Below, in pieces: positions 1 to 7,240 of a DNA stretch of 24,109 nucleotides. The translations under genes and the position numbers were made by a program. Below the pieces are notes generated by a model. The model searched no databases. It was not told the origin of the DNA and was given only the letters and a program-made list of their open reading frames with translations. The stretch is from NCBI GenBank assembly GCA_023396665.1, contig JAEWVL010000045.1, positions 1 to 24,109 on the forward strand, in the 5' to 3' direction. Within the stretch, counting starts at the first letter, position 1, and each line of letters begins with the position of its first letter. Source of the DNA: Spirochaetota bacterium. GTDB taxonomy: Bacteria > Spirochaetota > UBA4802 > JAFGJZ01.

Positions 1-1
1 C

Positions 2-1114
2 GGTGAGGGTGGGGCGGGTACCTTCTCCGACGGAAAACTTACTTCGCGAACCCGTTCAATATCCAGAGAAAAACATTTCATACTTTCAACCTATATCTCC
101 TGCGGTGCACCCGAAGAGATTTTATATCTTTCGAAACCCCATATCGGCAGTGATATTCTGCGAAAGATGATGCCCTGTTTGCGTAAATATTTGATTAACT
201 TTGGAACCGATATTCGTTTTAATGAAAAGGTACAATCGTTCCGGGAGACCGCGGAGGGTTGTCATGTGGTAAGCGGAGATAATGAGTATGATGCCGATGC
301 GCTAGTTTTTGCGACCGGGCATTCCGATTTTGATACCTATCGAATGCTGATTAATGCCGGTATGCAGTTCAATGTTAAAACATTTGCGCTTGGTATGCGA
401 ATGGAACATGAACAAAAACTGATCAATACTCTGCAATGGGGCAGTGAACGTGTAGAGGGCCTTCAGGCCGCCGATTATCAGCTGACCTGCCCGACCTCCC
501 TTCTTCCCGTTTATTCTTTTTGCATGTGTCCGGGAGGGCGTATAGTGCCATCATCGGCGGCACAGACAAGGAGTACCGTTAATGGCGCATCGGAATACGC
601 CCGATCCGGATCTTACGCGAACGCAGCAATCGTGGCAGCGTTGAATCTGAACGAGCGTATGGGGATCACCGATCCCCTCCGGGCGCTTTCTTTCGTTGAA
701 GAACTGGAGCACCGTGCCTGCCGCAGTGGACTTTTCAAAGCTCCCTCATGTTCAATTGAGTCGTTTATTCGCCGGGGGGCATCCGATGTTTCTCAATCGA
801 CATATCCTTTCGAACTGTCAACGGACGATTATTCTGGGATATATCCACCCGAAATTGTCGAATCGATACGTGAAGGGTTAATTGTATTTAGTCAGAAGAT
901 GAAAGGATTTGAAAAGGGAAATCTTGTCGGAGTTGAAACCACCACATCACCTCCTGTTCAGCTTGAACGTGAAAAAGGCGCTTTGGCGAAAGGATTCCGT
1001 TCGGTATATATGTGCGGCGAGGGCAGTGGATTTGCTGGCGGAATCATCAGCTCCGGTGCGGACGGAATTCGCTGTGCACAGAGTCTGATCGAAAGATTCG
1101 GCGGCAACGCTTAA
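2..1114 (+). CDS. FAD-dependent dehydrogenase, COG2509 type (5' truncated)
   Basis: The reading frame is open from base 2, so the true start lies outside the window; 370 codons remain of a family that is usually about 500-550 residues. The first visible residues, GEGGAGTFSDGKLTSR, match the glycine-rich segment that follows the N-terminal dinucleotide-binding region in uncharacterised FAD-dependent dehydrogenases (COG2509). The C-terminus has CGEGSGFAGGIISSGADGIRCAQ, the closing FAD-binding motif of this fold. An internal ATFATGHS-like strand (LVFATGHSDFDTYRML) is also typical. The family is a two-dinucleotide-binding-domain flavoprotein; the substrate is unknown. The N-terminal GxGxxG motif is missing only because the window cuts it off. 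The gene converges on the next one, and the two stop codons overlap. A first internal ATG at 167 is not the real start, because conserved sequence lies upstream of it. Confidence 0.85.
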   Translation, partial: GEGGAGTFSDGKLTSRTRSISREKHFILSTYISCGAPEEILYLSKPHIGSDILRKMMPCLRKYLINFGTDIRFNEKVQSFRETAEGCHVVSGDNEYDADALVFATGHSDFDTYRMLINAGMQFNVKTFALGMRMEHEQKLINTLQWGSERVEGLQAADYQLTCPTSLLPVYSFCMCPGGRIVPSSAAQTRSTVNGASEYARSGSYANAAIVAALNLNERMGITDPLRALSFVEELEHRACRSGLFKAPSCSIESFIRRGASDVSQSTYPFELSTDDYSGIYPPEIVESIREGLIVFSQKMKGFEKGNLVGVETTTSPPVQLEREKGALAKGFRSVYMCGEGSGFAGGIISSGADGIRCAQSLIERFGGNA

Positions 1115-1863
1115 CGCGGTTGATCAAATTGAATCGTTGCCATAACAGCCTCCAGGCCTGACAGCATCCTTGCATCGTACGGGCTCACCTTTGCTAGAAA
1201 AGCAAATCCGTTTTTGTAGCAAAACAGCATAAGCGTCTCTTCAGGGTTTTCCTCAATTGTTTCAAATACCGCTCTTATAATCTGTGTGTTTCCGATGCGA
1301 ATTGTTTCCTTGTCGACAAGTTTGTTGTTTTCAGGAGCTTGCAGCTCGCTGTCAACGAAGGTCTGGTAGTCTTCGAGTGACAGTGTCTTTACCGAAATGC
1401 CGATACGCTGTTGATCACGAAAGAAATACCAGAAAGAACGCTCGTTGTTAGCCGGACTATTTACGACAAAGGAGAATTCACCTTTGCCTTTTGATCGTAA
1501 GGTTTCTTCGAAAAACTGTGTTTCTTCGATTGTCCACTCGGGAAAATAGGATATTGAAAAGCCGTTTTGACTGCTGAATGTTTTCATCTGACGCAGATGT
1601 GTAGCCTGGCACCAGCCGCTTCGCTTGCTCTGATTGGTGACTTTTATCCAAATCAGCTCTTCTGTGACGCCGCTACTTATTGTTCTTTGTTCGGCAGCCG
1701 ACACAACATCGCCTACATACAATACATAACTCTGTCGTGCAGAACTCGAGGGATTGAAACGAACAGGAATAGTGGATGAAGGCGTCCAGTAGGTCATCGA
1801 TTGAGAAAAGGTAATACTGGATGAAATAACGACAAGAATAATAACAACTAATTTTGTTCTCAT
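1111..1863 (-). CDS. Exported protein with SH3-like domain and a PsbP/DUF1795-like C-terminal region
   Basis: A 250-residue protein with a clear signal peptide (residues 1-20, hydrophobic LVVIILVVISSSITF, likely cleavage near FSQS). Residues about 31-92 look like a bacterial SH3-like domain: TIPVRFNPSSSA, a central VGDVV, then IWIKVTN and a closing GWCQATHLR, which is the usual W-x-K-V/GWV pattern. Residues about 97-250 form an alpha/beta region opening with FSISYFPEW and ending with a KVSPYDARML helix, reminiscent of PsbP/DUF1795-type periplasmic domains. That second assignment is tentative. The ATG at 1863 is supported by AAGGGG nine bases upstream. It is probably a periplasmic or envelope-associated protein; no enzyme motif is visible. 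It is transcribed alone and converges on the flavoprotein gene. Confidence 0.7.
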   Translation of the reverse strand: MRTKLVVIILVVISSSITFSQSMTYWTPSSTIPVRFNPSSSARQSYVLYVGDVVSAAEQRTISSGVTEELIWIKVTNQSKRSGWCQATHLRQMKTFSSQNGFSISYFPEWTIEETQFFEETLRSKGKGEFSFVVNSPANNERSFWYFFRDQQRIGISVKTLSLEDYQTFVDSELQAPENNKLVDKETIRIGNTQIIRAVFETIEENPEETLMLFCYKNGFAFLAKVSPYDARMLSGLEAVMATIQFDQPR

Positions 1864-2006
1864 TTCATTTCGCCCCTTTTCTGTAAACTATTCTGCCCTG
1901 TGCCTGATGAAAGCTCAGTAGCCAATCAGAGTCAACGAATCACCGCTATTGATATATCCCCAAAAAAGCAAAGCGTCAAGAACTAAATTTGTCTTGCATT
2001 TCAAAC

Positions 2007-2035
2007 AAGCGCTGATTTCGCTATACCTAGCGCTT
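2007..2035. repeat. Inverted repeat AAGCGCT-N15-AGCGCTT
   Basis: AAGCGCT at 2007-2013 is exactly complementary to AGCGCTT at 2029-2035. The 22-base centre-to-centre distance would put both half-sites on about the same face of the helix, as in a dimeric regulator operator. No regulator is assigned. Confidence 0.4.
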
Positions 2036-2115
2036 AACAGCGATGTGTGCATTACATGTAATCGGAACCGGCGGAAAGCGGTACTTTCCTGGTCTTGCGC
2101 TTGTGACACTTGTCC

Positions 2116-2153
2116 AACAGAAAGTATGTTTATACTGTGTTCGGGTTTTTTTT
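2116..2153 (+). terminator. Terminator- or attenuator-like hairpin with T8 upstream of the sigma-factor operon
   Basis: AACA (2116-2119) pairs with TGTT (2138-2141), and AGTAT (2123-2127) pairs with ATACT (2132-2136) around a GTTT loop. Small internal bulges separate the two stems. CGGG and then eight T residues (2146-2153) follow. The stem is AT-rich and weak, so this is suggestive only. It lies about 105 bases before the first gene of the triad and could end a leader transcript. Confidence 0.35.
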
Positions 2154-2258
2154 GCAACGAATGTGAAAACAAATCAATCTGTATGAGAGATAAGGGATTA
2201 GCCTGCGAGTTATCATCTCGGGCCGATTCCTGAATAAGATATGAAAGAGGTTATCGTC

Positions 2259-2603
2259 ATGCAATCTTCACCGGCTGTTCAGATCATGATCACCGTAATA
2301 CCGATTTTCGGAATAGCGGTCGGCGGCTTTGTAATATGTATGCATCTTTTTCTTTATCATCGTCAACGAATGGCGATGCTCGAAAAGAACATGAATATCA
2401 ACATAACGATAGATATGGAACTGTTGAGTCTTTTTACCGGGCTCGTATTAACCTGTGTTGGAATCGCACTGACCATTTTCTTTACGATAAAAAGCGGTAT
2501 TGACTATTCCCTGCTGAGTGGTCTGATTCCCCTTGCGACAGGAATAGCTCTTCTGGCTTATTATATGATTTACTCTGAAAGAAATCATAAGAATGGGAAA
2601 TGA
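2259..2603 (+). CDS. Small three-helix membrane protein (DUF6249-like)
   Basis: A 114-residue integral membrane protein of unknown function. Hydrophobic segments lie at about residues 8-32, 56-77 and 84-105. Between the first and second is a basic-to-polar stretch (YHRQRMAMLEKNMNINI) that resembles the 'H-x-R-x-A-M-[LI]-E-K' segment of DUF6249-type proteins; this family call is tentative. An in-frame ATG at 2241 was rejected as start because the AAAGAGG ribosome binding site lies inside that extension (2244-2250), correctly spaced eight bases before the ATG at 2259. Its last 11 bases overlap the sigma-factor gene, so the two are almost certainly co-transcribed and translationally coupled. This suggests a role in the signal path of that sigma factor, possibly in the membrane next to the anti-sigma candidate downstream. 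Confidence 0.75.
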   Translation: MQSSPAVQIMITVIPIFGIAVGGFVICMHLFLYHRQRMAMLEKNMNINITIDMELLSLFTGLVLTCVGIALTIFFTIKSGIDYSLLSGLIPLATGIALLAYYMIYSERNHKNGK

Positions 2604-3144
2604 GCTTTCTGATGAAATACTGGTGACTCGGATTATTGAGGGCGACAGTGAACTGTACCGCTATCTCATTGCCCGTTATAAGAATAAGGTGTTCTCGATC
2701 GCTTACAGTTTCTTCAGAAATCCTGAAGATGCCGAGGATCTGACACAGGAAGCTTTTATTCGCTGTTATGAGGTTTTACCTTCGATCAGAAAACGTGAGC
2801 GTTTTCGAAGTTATCTCGCTAAAATTGCCTGGAATCTGGCACTAACATGGAAGAAACGAAAAACTGCGGAAACTGTGCCTCTTGACGAGACGCTTTCCGT
2901 CAGAGACAGTGAAGATGTACTGCATTCGGAACTTATCGCCGAACTCGATCGTGCTCTCGCAACGCTTCCCGACAAGTACAGAATTTGCATTGAACTCTCT
3001 TTTTACTGGTCGCTGAGTTATAAAGAAATTCATGCTCTAACAGACATACCGGAGAACACCGTCAAATCCCATATTGCCAGAGCCAAGATGGTGTTGTTTA
3101 ACGCGCTTAAGGGGACGATAGCGGAGGATTACGATGAGCAATAA
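2593..3144 (+). CDS. ECF-family RNA polymerase sigma factor (sigma-70 region 2 and 4)
   Basis: A 183-residue ECF sigma factor. Region 2 (about residues 10-85) has YLIARYKNKVFSIAYSFFRNPEDAEDLTQ followed by EAFIRCYE and RSYLAKIAWNLAL, the classic core-binding and -10-recognising helices. Region 4 (about 115-172) has LPDKYRICIELSFYWSLSYKEIH and IPENTVKSHIARAK, the -35-recognising helix-turn-helix. No region 3 is present, as expected for ECF factors. It overlaps the upstream membrane protein by 11 bases and the downstream anti-sigma candidate by 11 bases, so the order is membrane protein, sigma, anti-sigma. There is no strong ribosome binding site, consistent with coupling. The specific stimulus and regulon are not visible from sequence. 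Confidence 0.93.
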   Translation: MGNELSDEILVTRIIEGDSELYRYLIARYKNKVFSIAYSFFRNPEDAEDLTQEAFIRCYEVLPSIRKRERFRSYLAKIAWNLALTWKKRKTAETVPLDETLSVRDSEDVLHSELIAELDRALATLPDKYRICIELSFYWSLSYKEIHALTDIPENTVKSHIARAKMVLFNALKGTIAEDYDEQ

Positions 3145-3595
3145 AAAAAACGGTACGTGTATGCGCACTTACGGCGGTATAAAACTAACCACTTTTATTC
3201 ATCTTCTATTCTGCACGGAATGCAGGCGAAGCAGCAGTGAACTGACAAGTTTACTCGTTGCTATGTCCAAAACAGCACCTCATGAAAGCAGACTGAGCGA
3301 TGATTCGATTTTTCAAAAAGCAGTTCATGTCTACGCAAAGGCCAATCCCAAATCATTATCCGAATGGATATGGAATCTTTCAGGAATACTGATTATCAGC
3401 TGCTCTGTTGTTTTTTCGTTTAGCTCGCATTACGAATCGATGAAGGTCATTTTAGGCACTTTATTTCAGATTATCGTTTCGCTTATGTGGGGTATATTGG
3501 TCAGTGTATTCGTCTGCTATTATGTATTCTCACACTACAGAAAACTATCACGTCTAAACGAATATCTGAAATCGCTGCGAAACATACATGTGTGA
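3134..3595 (+). CDS. Probable membrane anti-sigma factor with zinc-binding (ZAS) HxxxCxxC motif
   Basis: A 153-residue protein overlapping the ECF sigma gene by 11 bases. Residues 23-30 read H-L-L-F-C-T-E-C, exactly the Hx3Cx2C core of zinc-binding anti-sigma domains; a further cysteine (C9) lies upstream where a fourth ligand could sit. After a soluble N-terminal region come two hydrophobic segments at about 79-97 and 108-131, joined by a short loop, and a basic C-terminal tail (HYRKLSRLNEYLKSL). The predicted topology places both ends in the cytoplasm, where the N-terminal domain could hold the sigma factor. Known ZAS proteins usually have one membrane helix, so the two-helix form is less usual. 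The function rests on the motif and gene order; no biochemical evidence is available. Confidence 0.7.
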   Translation: MSNKKNGTCMRTYGGIKLTTFIHLLFCTECRRSSSELTSLLVAMSKTAPHESRLSDDSIFQKAVHVYAKANPKSLSEWIWNLSGILIISCSVVFSFSSHYESMKVILGTLFQIIVSLMWGILVSVFVCYYVFSHYRKLSRLNEYLKSLRNIHV

Positions 3596-3628
3596 AGATC
3601 TCGTTGCACATGTTGAAGAAAATTTTTT
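3586..3628 (+). terminator. Probable terminator at the end of the sigma-factor operon
   Basis: ACATGTG (3586-3592) pairs perfectly with CACATGT (3607-3613), and the stem can be extended inward by wobble pairs. Six T residues follow at 3623-3628, nine bases after the stem. The stem overlaps the stop codon of the anti-sigma candidate. The gap before the T run is longer than ideal. Confidence 0.4.
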
Positions 3629-3688
3629 ATACTGAAAAATGCTAAAATCTGCAAAAACGCTTTTCAATCAGAGGACAACGGTAAGCAT

Positions 3689-6355
3689 TTACTGCAGGGG
3701 CGCGACAATTCTGACGTAAGTTCCCTTGCCGCCTTCCGTCATTAATGTACCGTTTATCTGGCGAACGAGCAGATCAATGATCTGCAGTCCGAATCCCCTT
3801 GAGATATCATTTGACGGTGTTTTGTGTGTTTTAGAATGATCAAAGCCCTTACCATTATCATGATAATACACATTGATTTCATTATTGTCAGACTTTTTGA
3901 TTTCCAGAGAGATGGATCCTTCTTTCATGCCGGAAAAGGCATACTTCAGCGAATTAGTCACGAGTTCGTTTATAATGATGCCTAGAGGAGTCAGTAATCT
4001 GGAAGTCAGAGTGATATCGTCAATAGCGAATTCAGATTGAATCGCTGCTTTTTGAGGAAAAATAGCAATAATACGGTTTACGAGAGCGGGGAAGTAATCT
4101 TTTGTCGACAGAACAACAGTGTTGTCGGAGCAATAAAGTCTGTCATACAGAACCTGCATGCTTTGAATTCTACCTGCGGAAGCCATGAGTATGGATTTCA
4201 CGTTTTTTTCGCGCTGATTTTCCGCTTCAAGTGACAGAAGTGTGAACAGGATATTCATGTTGTTTCGGATCCGGTGATGCACTTCTTTGAGAATCACTTC
4301 CTTTTCCTGAAGCAACATCTCGATTTTGTTTTCTCTTTCCTTCCGTTTTGAAATATCCCTTGCGATACTGAGTATGGATTTTTTCCCCTGATAGAAAACA
4401 AGACTTGAGCAAATCTCGACAGGAAAAACTTTTCCGTCTTTCCTTTTGTGACTTGTTTCAAATGTCTGTATTTTGTCGGCAGGCATTGTTTTTACATATT
4501 GCATTATGCCTTCCTTGTCATGCAGAGCATCGATACCTTCAAGACCGATAGTTTGAAACTCCTCTTTGGTATAACCGAGTGAATTGATTGCGCTATTATT
4601 GACGTCAACGATAGTACCTTCCAAATCGATAACCCAGACCGTATCCTGCATGGCGTTAATGATCTCACGGTAATTTTCGGCGTTTTCACGAAGAATAATC
4701 TCGTTTCGTTTGCTGTCTGTAATATCGTTGAAAAGAGAAAGCAGAACATTTCGCGATTGCAGCATTATAATTTCTGTCGACCAGAGTACGTCACGGGTGT
4801 CCCCCCGTTTGGGACGAATCTTTATCTCAACATTTTTTAGGGAGCCTTCATTTTGTATTTTCTCTATCCAAAAATTTCTCGATTTGTCTGATTGCCATAT
4901 CCCGAGTTCATCACTTGTTTTTCCGATAATTTCTTCGTAGCCGAGTTTGACCAATGAACAAAATTGCGGGTTTACATCAATGTAGATTCCGCTATCGATA
5001 TCGGAAATTGAAATCGGAACGGGACTGGAAATAAAAATCCTGGTGAATCTTGCTTCGCTTTGCTCAATTTCTTTTTGTATGTTTCGATGTTCAGAAATAT
5101 CCCGCGAAACATTGATCAAAATGCTCTTTCCGTTCCATGATCCCCCGGTGGTTTTGCTTTCAACGGCAATCAGTTTCCCTGATTTCGTTCGCAATAATCT
5201 GTTACTGTAATAGTCCGTTTCAAATTCTCTGTTTGTATTTGCGCTTGTATCATAGTGTGATTGAAGATACTGATGGGTCAGTTCCTTGTGTGAATAGCCC
5301 AGTTTTCTTTCAACTGTGTCATTAATCTGAATGATGCTCCCGTCGGGACTGAGTATGAAGACCATTTCATCTATAGTGTTAAAAAGAATATTAAGATTGT
5401 TAGCGGTGTTTTTGAGTTTTGATTCAATAGCCAGCCTGTCGATGAGTACTCCTACCTGCCGGCTTAGTGTGTAAAGCGCTGTAAACAGCTCTCCGCTTAT
5501 TAGGTCTTCGACTGTGTGAATAATATTTAATGAACCCATTATTCGATCTTTTGATAAAAAAGGAACACATAGTAGTGTCTGATGATCACGTATTTTTGTT
5601 TTAATTGTTAAAAAATATTCATCGAAGTTAGTGTTGGACACACTGCTGTTTTCGAAAATGCGGGAGTAGGGTGGCTGAGTGGTTTGCATTGCATTGTAGC
5701 TGTCGATCAGATCACGGTTCACATTTTTAGCGCACACAACTCTTGTGTTAATGGTGTCATTAGTACTTTCAAAAAGATTGATCCATCCGGCATCACATTC
5801 AAGAAGAAGAAAACTCTTTTCGAGAATATCATTGAGTATCGTGTCAACTTCACCGGCTTTACTTGCGAGAACAATACAATCATTCAGAATGCTCAGGATT
5901 TTCTGGCTTTTTTTCAGGGTTTCATTTGAATGCTTGAGAGCCTCGTCTGCCAGTTTCTGCTCTCTGAGAGCATTAAAAAGACGAAAAGCCGTCTCTATTG
6001 CAACCTCTAATACAACATTTCCTGTATTCTTGATGACGTATCCGTACGAAGTAATCGCTCCGGCTTTATTGACTATCTCGGCTTCGGTGTGTGATGAGAG
6101 AAAGATGATGGGAATGTCAATTTTTTGCAGTATTTGCTGAGCGACCTGAATACCGTCGATATCATTTCCAAGATCGATATCCATCAGAATCAGGTCAAAA
6201 GACACATTTTGATCGAAAGCCATTTGCAGCGCGTGATCACTATCGAAGGCACGTAAAACCGAATACCCGGCATTTTGTAACTGGTATTCCTCGACTTTTG
6301 CAACAATCTGATCATCTTCGACGAGCAAAATGGTTTTCATTTGGGGACTGTTCAT
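3689..6355 (-). CDS. Hybrid sensor histidine kinase: REC-GAF-PAS-PAS-PAS-HisKA_2-HATPase
   Basis: An 888-residue soluble kinase with no membrane helices. Residues 1-125 form a receiver domain (ILLVEDDQ, phospho-acceptor D59 in LMDIDLG, K109 in YVIKN). About 155-310 is GAF-like. Three PAS domains follow at about 320-430, 435-550 and 560-672 (for example WVIDLEGTIVDVNNSA and the ARDISKRK PAC end). The kinase core is HisKA_2 type: EVHHRIRNNMN with H693/H694, N-box NELVTNSLKYAF, G1 DNGKGF (833-838) and G2 GFGL. The HRxxNN signature places it with HWE/HisKA_2 kinases, which often act on separate receivers. The ATG at 6355 was chosen because GGAG precedes it; an extension to 6379 lacks a ribosome binding site. 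The gene is monocistronic and divergent from the quinone reductase. The signal sensed is unknown. Confidence 0.92.
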   Translation of the reverse strand: MNSPQMKTILLVEDDQIVAKVEEYQLQNAGYSVLRAFDSDHALQMAFDQNVSFDLILMDIDLGNDIDGIQVAQQILQKIDIPIIFLSSHTEAEIVNKAGAITSYGYVIKNTGNVVLEVAIETAFRLFNALREQKLADEALKHSNETLKKSQKILSILNDCIVLASKAGEVDTILNDILEKSFLLLECDAGWINLFESTNDTINTRVVCAKNVNRDLIDSYNAMQTTQPPYSRIFENSSVSNTNFDEYFLTIKTKIRDHQTLLCVPFLSKDRIMGSLNIIHTVEDLISGELFTALYTLSRQVGVLIDRLAIESKLKNTANNLNILFNTIDEMVFILSPDGSIIQINDTVERKLGYSHKELTHQYLQSHYDTSANTNREFETDYYSNRLLRTKSGKLIAVESKTTGGSWNGKSILINVSRDISEHRNIQKEIEQSEARFTRIFISSPVPISISDIDSGIYIDVNPQFCSLVKLGYEEIIGKTSDELGIWQSDKSRNFWIEKIQNEGSLKNVEIKIRPKRGDTRDVLWSTEIIMLQSRNVLLSLFNDITDSKRNEIILRENAENYREIINAMQDTVWVIDLEGTIVDVNNSAINSLGYTKEEFQTIGLEGIDALHDKEGIMQYVKTMPADKIQTFETSHKRKDGKVFPVEICSSLVFYQGKKSILSIARDISKRKERENKIEMLLQEKEVILKEVHHRIRNNMNILFTLLSLEAENQREKNVKSILMASAGRIQSMQVLYDRLYCSDNTVVLSTKDYFPALVNRIIAIFPQKAAIQSEFAIDDITLTSRLLTPLGIIINELVTNSLKYAFSGMKEGSISLEIKKSDNNEINVYYHDNGKGFDHSKTHKTPSNDISRGFGLQIIDLLVRQINGTLMTEGGKGTYVRIVAPLQ

Positions 6356-6385
6356 AGCACTCCATTTAAAACAGATCACTATTGT

Positions 6386-6413
6386 AATATAGCACTCCTA
6401 GGGAAATTTACAA
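6386..6413 (-). promoter_or_regulatory. Candidate promoter of the hybrid kinase gene
   Basis: Reading the minus strand, TTGTAA (6413-6408) is followed after 16 bases by TATATT (6391-6386). This predicts transcription starting about 25 bases before the ATG at 6355. The hexamers match the sigma-70 consensus at 4/6 and 5/6 positions. Confidence 0.4.
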
Positions 6414-6513
6414 AAATATATTGGAATTATCACACTCGGATAATAATGCTATTTAACAGTATCAGTTTGAGGTACTTTCTTACATGAGGCAATATGTACT
6501 TCCCATAAGTTAT

Positions 6514-6530
6514 ATTATGTCACATTATGT
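6514..6530. repeat. Tandem ATTATGT repeats, 10-bp period
   Basis: ATTATGT occurs at 6514-6520 and again at 6524-6530, separated by CAC, so the copies are exactly one helical turn apart. They sit in the AT-rich divergent region about 95-110 bases upstream of the quinone reductase start and may be regulator half-sites. Confidence 0.35.
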
Positions 6531-6622
6531 ATACTATATCTCAGATAATAATTGAATATGATTGCCTGAATTGCGTTCCGCTGCAAGCTTAGTCATATCA
6601 GATAATGAAAGGATTAACTATT

Positions 6623-7219
6623 ATGAAAGCATCGGTAATATTGGCTCACCCATATCCCCTAAGCTTCAATCATGCGATATTCGCAATGGTGGTGGATACA
6701 TTCAGATCAAATGATATACCAGTATACTCACATGATCTTTATGCGGAGAAATTTGATCCGGTTCTCACTAAAGAGGAATTGGGCTGTGATACTTCAACTG
6801 ATATTCTGGTTAATCAATATGTCTCAGAATTGGTGCAATCCGATATCCTGGTTTATATACATCCGAATTGGTGGGGGCAGCCTCCGGCAATTCTTAAGGG
6901 ATACATTGACAGGGTTATTAGACCGCCGTACGCCTATGATTTTCCCGAGAATGATTCGGGTGGCGGTTTGCCGCTTGAAAAACTCAAGGCAAAATATGGA
7001 ATTGTATTCAACACTTCCAACACCGAAGAAAATCGAGAGAATGACTACTTCGGCGATCCTCTCGACAAGATATGGGGAAAGTGCGTTTTCGGCTTTCTAG
7101 GAATAGACAAATTCAAGAGGAAAATGTTCAGAGTAATCGCGAACAGTTCGGAAAACGACAGAAAACAATGGCTTCGGGAAATTGAAGATGATATTCGATC
7201 GGTGATCAGTAACTTCTGA
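6623..7219 (+). CDS. NAD(P)H quinone reductase, flavodoxin_2 fold (NQO/MdaB/KefF-like)
   Basis: A 198-residue flavodoxin-fold oxidoreductase predicted to reduce quinones or similar acceptors with NAD(P)H using bound FMN or FAD. The N-terminal VILAHPYPLSFNHAI is the phosphate-binding start of the family, where the usual form is AHP..SF. HPNWWGQPPAILKGYIDRV at about residues 80-98 is the hallmark segment around the flavin. The length fits. The ATG at 6623 is preferred over 6605 because AAAGGA (6608-6613) sits nine bases upstream of it and inside the longer version. It is the only gene on its strand between the kinase and malQ, converging on malQ. A detoxification or redox-stress role is likely but not shown by the context. 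Confidence 0.85.
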   Translation: MKASVILAHPYPLSFNHAIFAMVVDTFRSNDIPVYSHDLYAEKFDPVLTKEELGCDTSTDILVNQYVSELVQSDILVYIHPNWWGQPPAILKGYIDRVIRPPYAYDFPENDSGGGLPLEKLKAKYGIVFNTSNTEENRENDYFGDPLDKIWGKCVFGFLGIDKFKRKMFRVIANSSENDRKQWLREIEDDIRSVISNF

Positions 7220-7240
7220 TGGATTAAGAATCGGATTGCG

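Larger units (their letters stand above)
1864..2258. other. 395-bp intergenic region between divergent genes
   Basis: It separates the exported SH3-like gene (minus) from the sigma-factor triad (plus). It holds an inverted repeat at 2007-2035, a hairpin followed by eight T residues at 2116-2153, and no convincing coding region. A weak candidate -35/-10 pair, TTGTCC (2110-2115) and TATACT (2131-2136), has only a 15-base spacer. Two opposite-strand open frames cover much of it but lack ribosome binding sites. Confidence 0.6.

Noticed and set aside
2063..2095. GGAACC as an ECF -35 element for autoregulation
   Set aside because: No matching -10 element was found at 16-17 bases, so the resemblance is probably chance.
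1915..2172. 85-residue minus-strand frame in the same intergenic region
   Set aside because: No ribosome binding site or recognisable sequence; it overlaps the structural elements on the opposite strand.
1949..2233. 94-residue + strand frame with ten cysteines and three CxxC pairs
   Set aside because: It starts with TTG without a ribosome binding site, contains the hairpin and T8 run, and has no recognised zinc domain. The cysteines are likely a by-product of local TGT/TGC content.
2241..2258. Upstream ATG for the small membrane protein
   Set aside because: The ribosome binding site lies within this stretch and serves ATG 2259.
6672..7100. 142-residue + strand frame overlapping the quinone reductase
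   Set aside because: A tryptophan- and arginine-rich shadow of the true frame.
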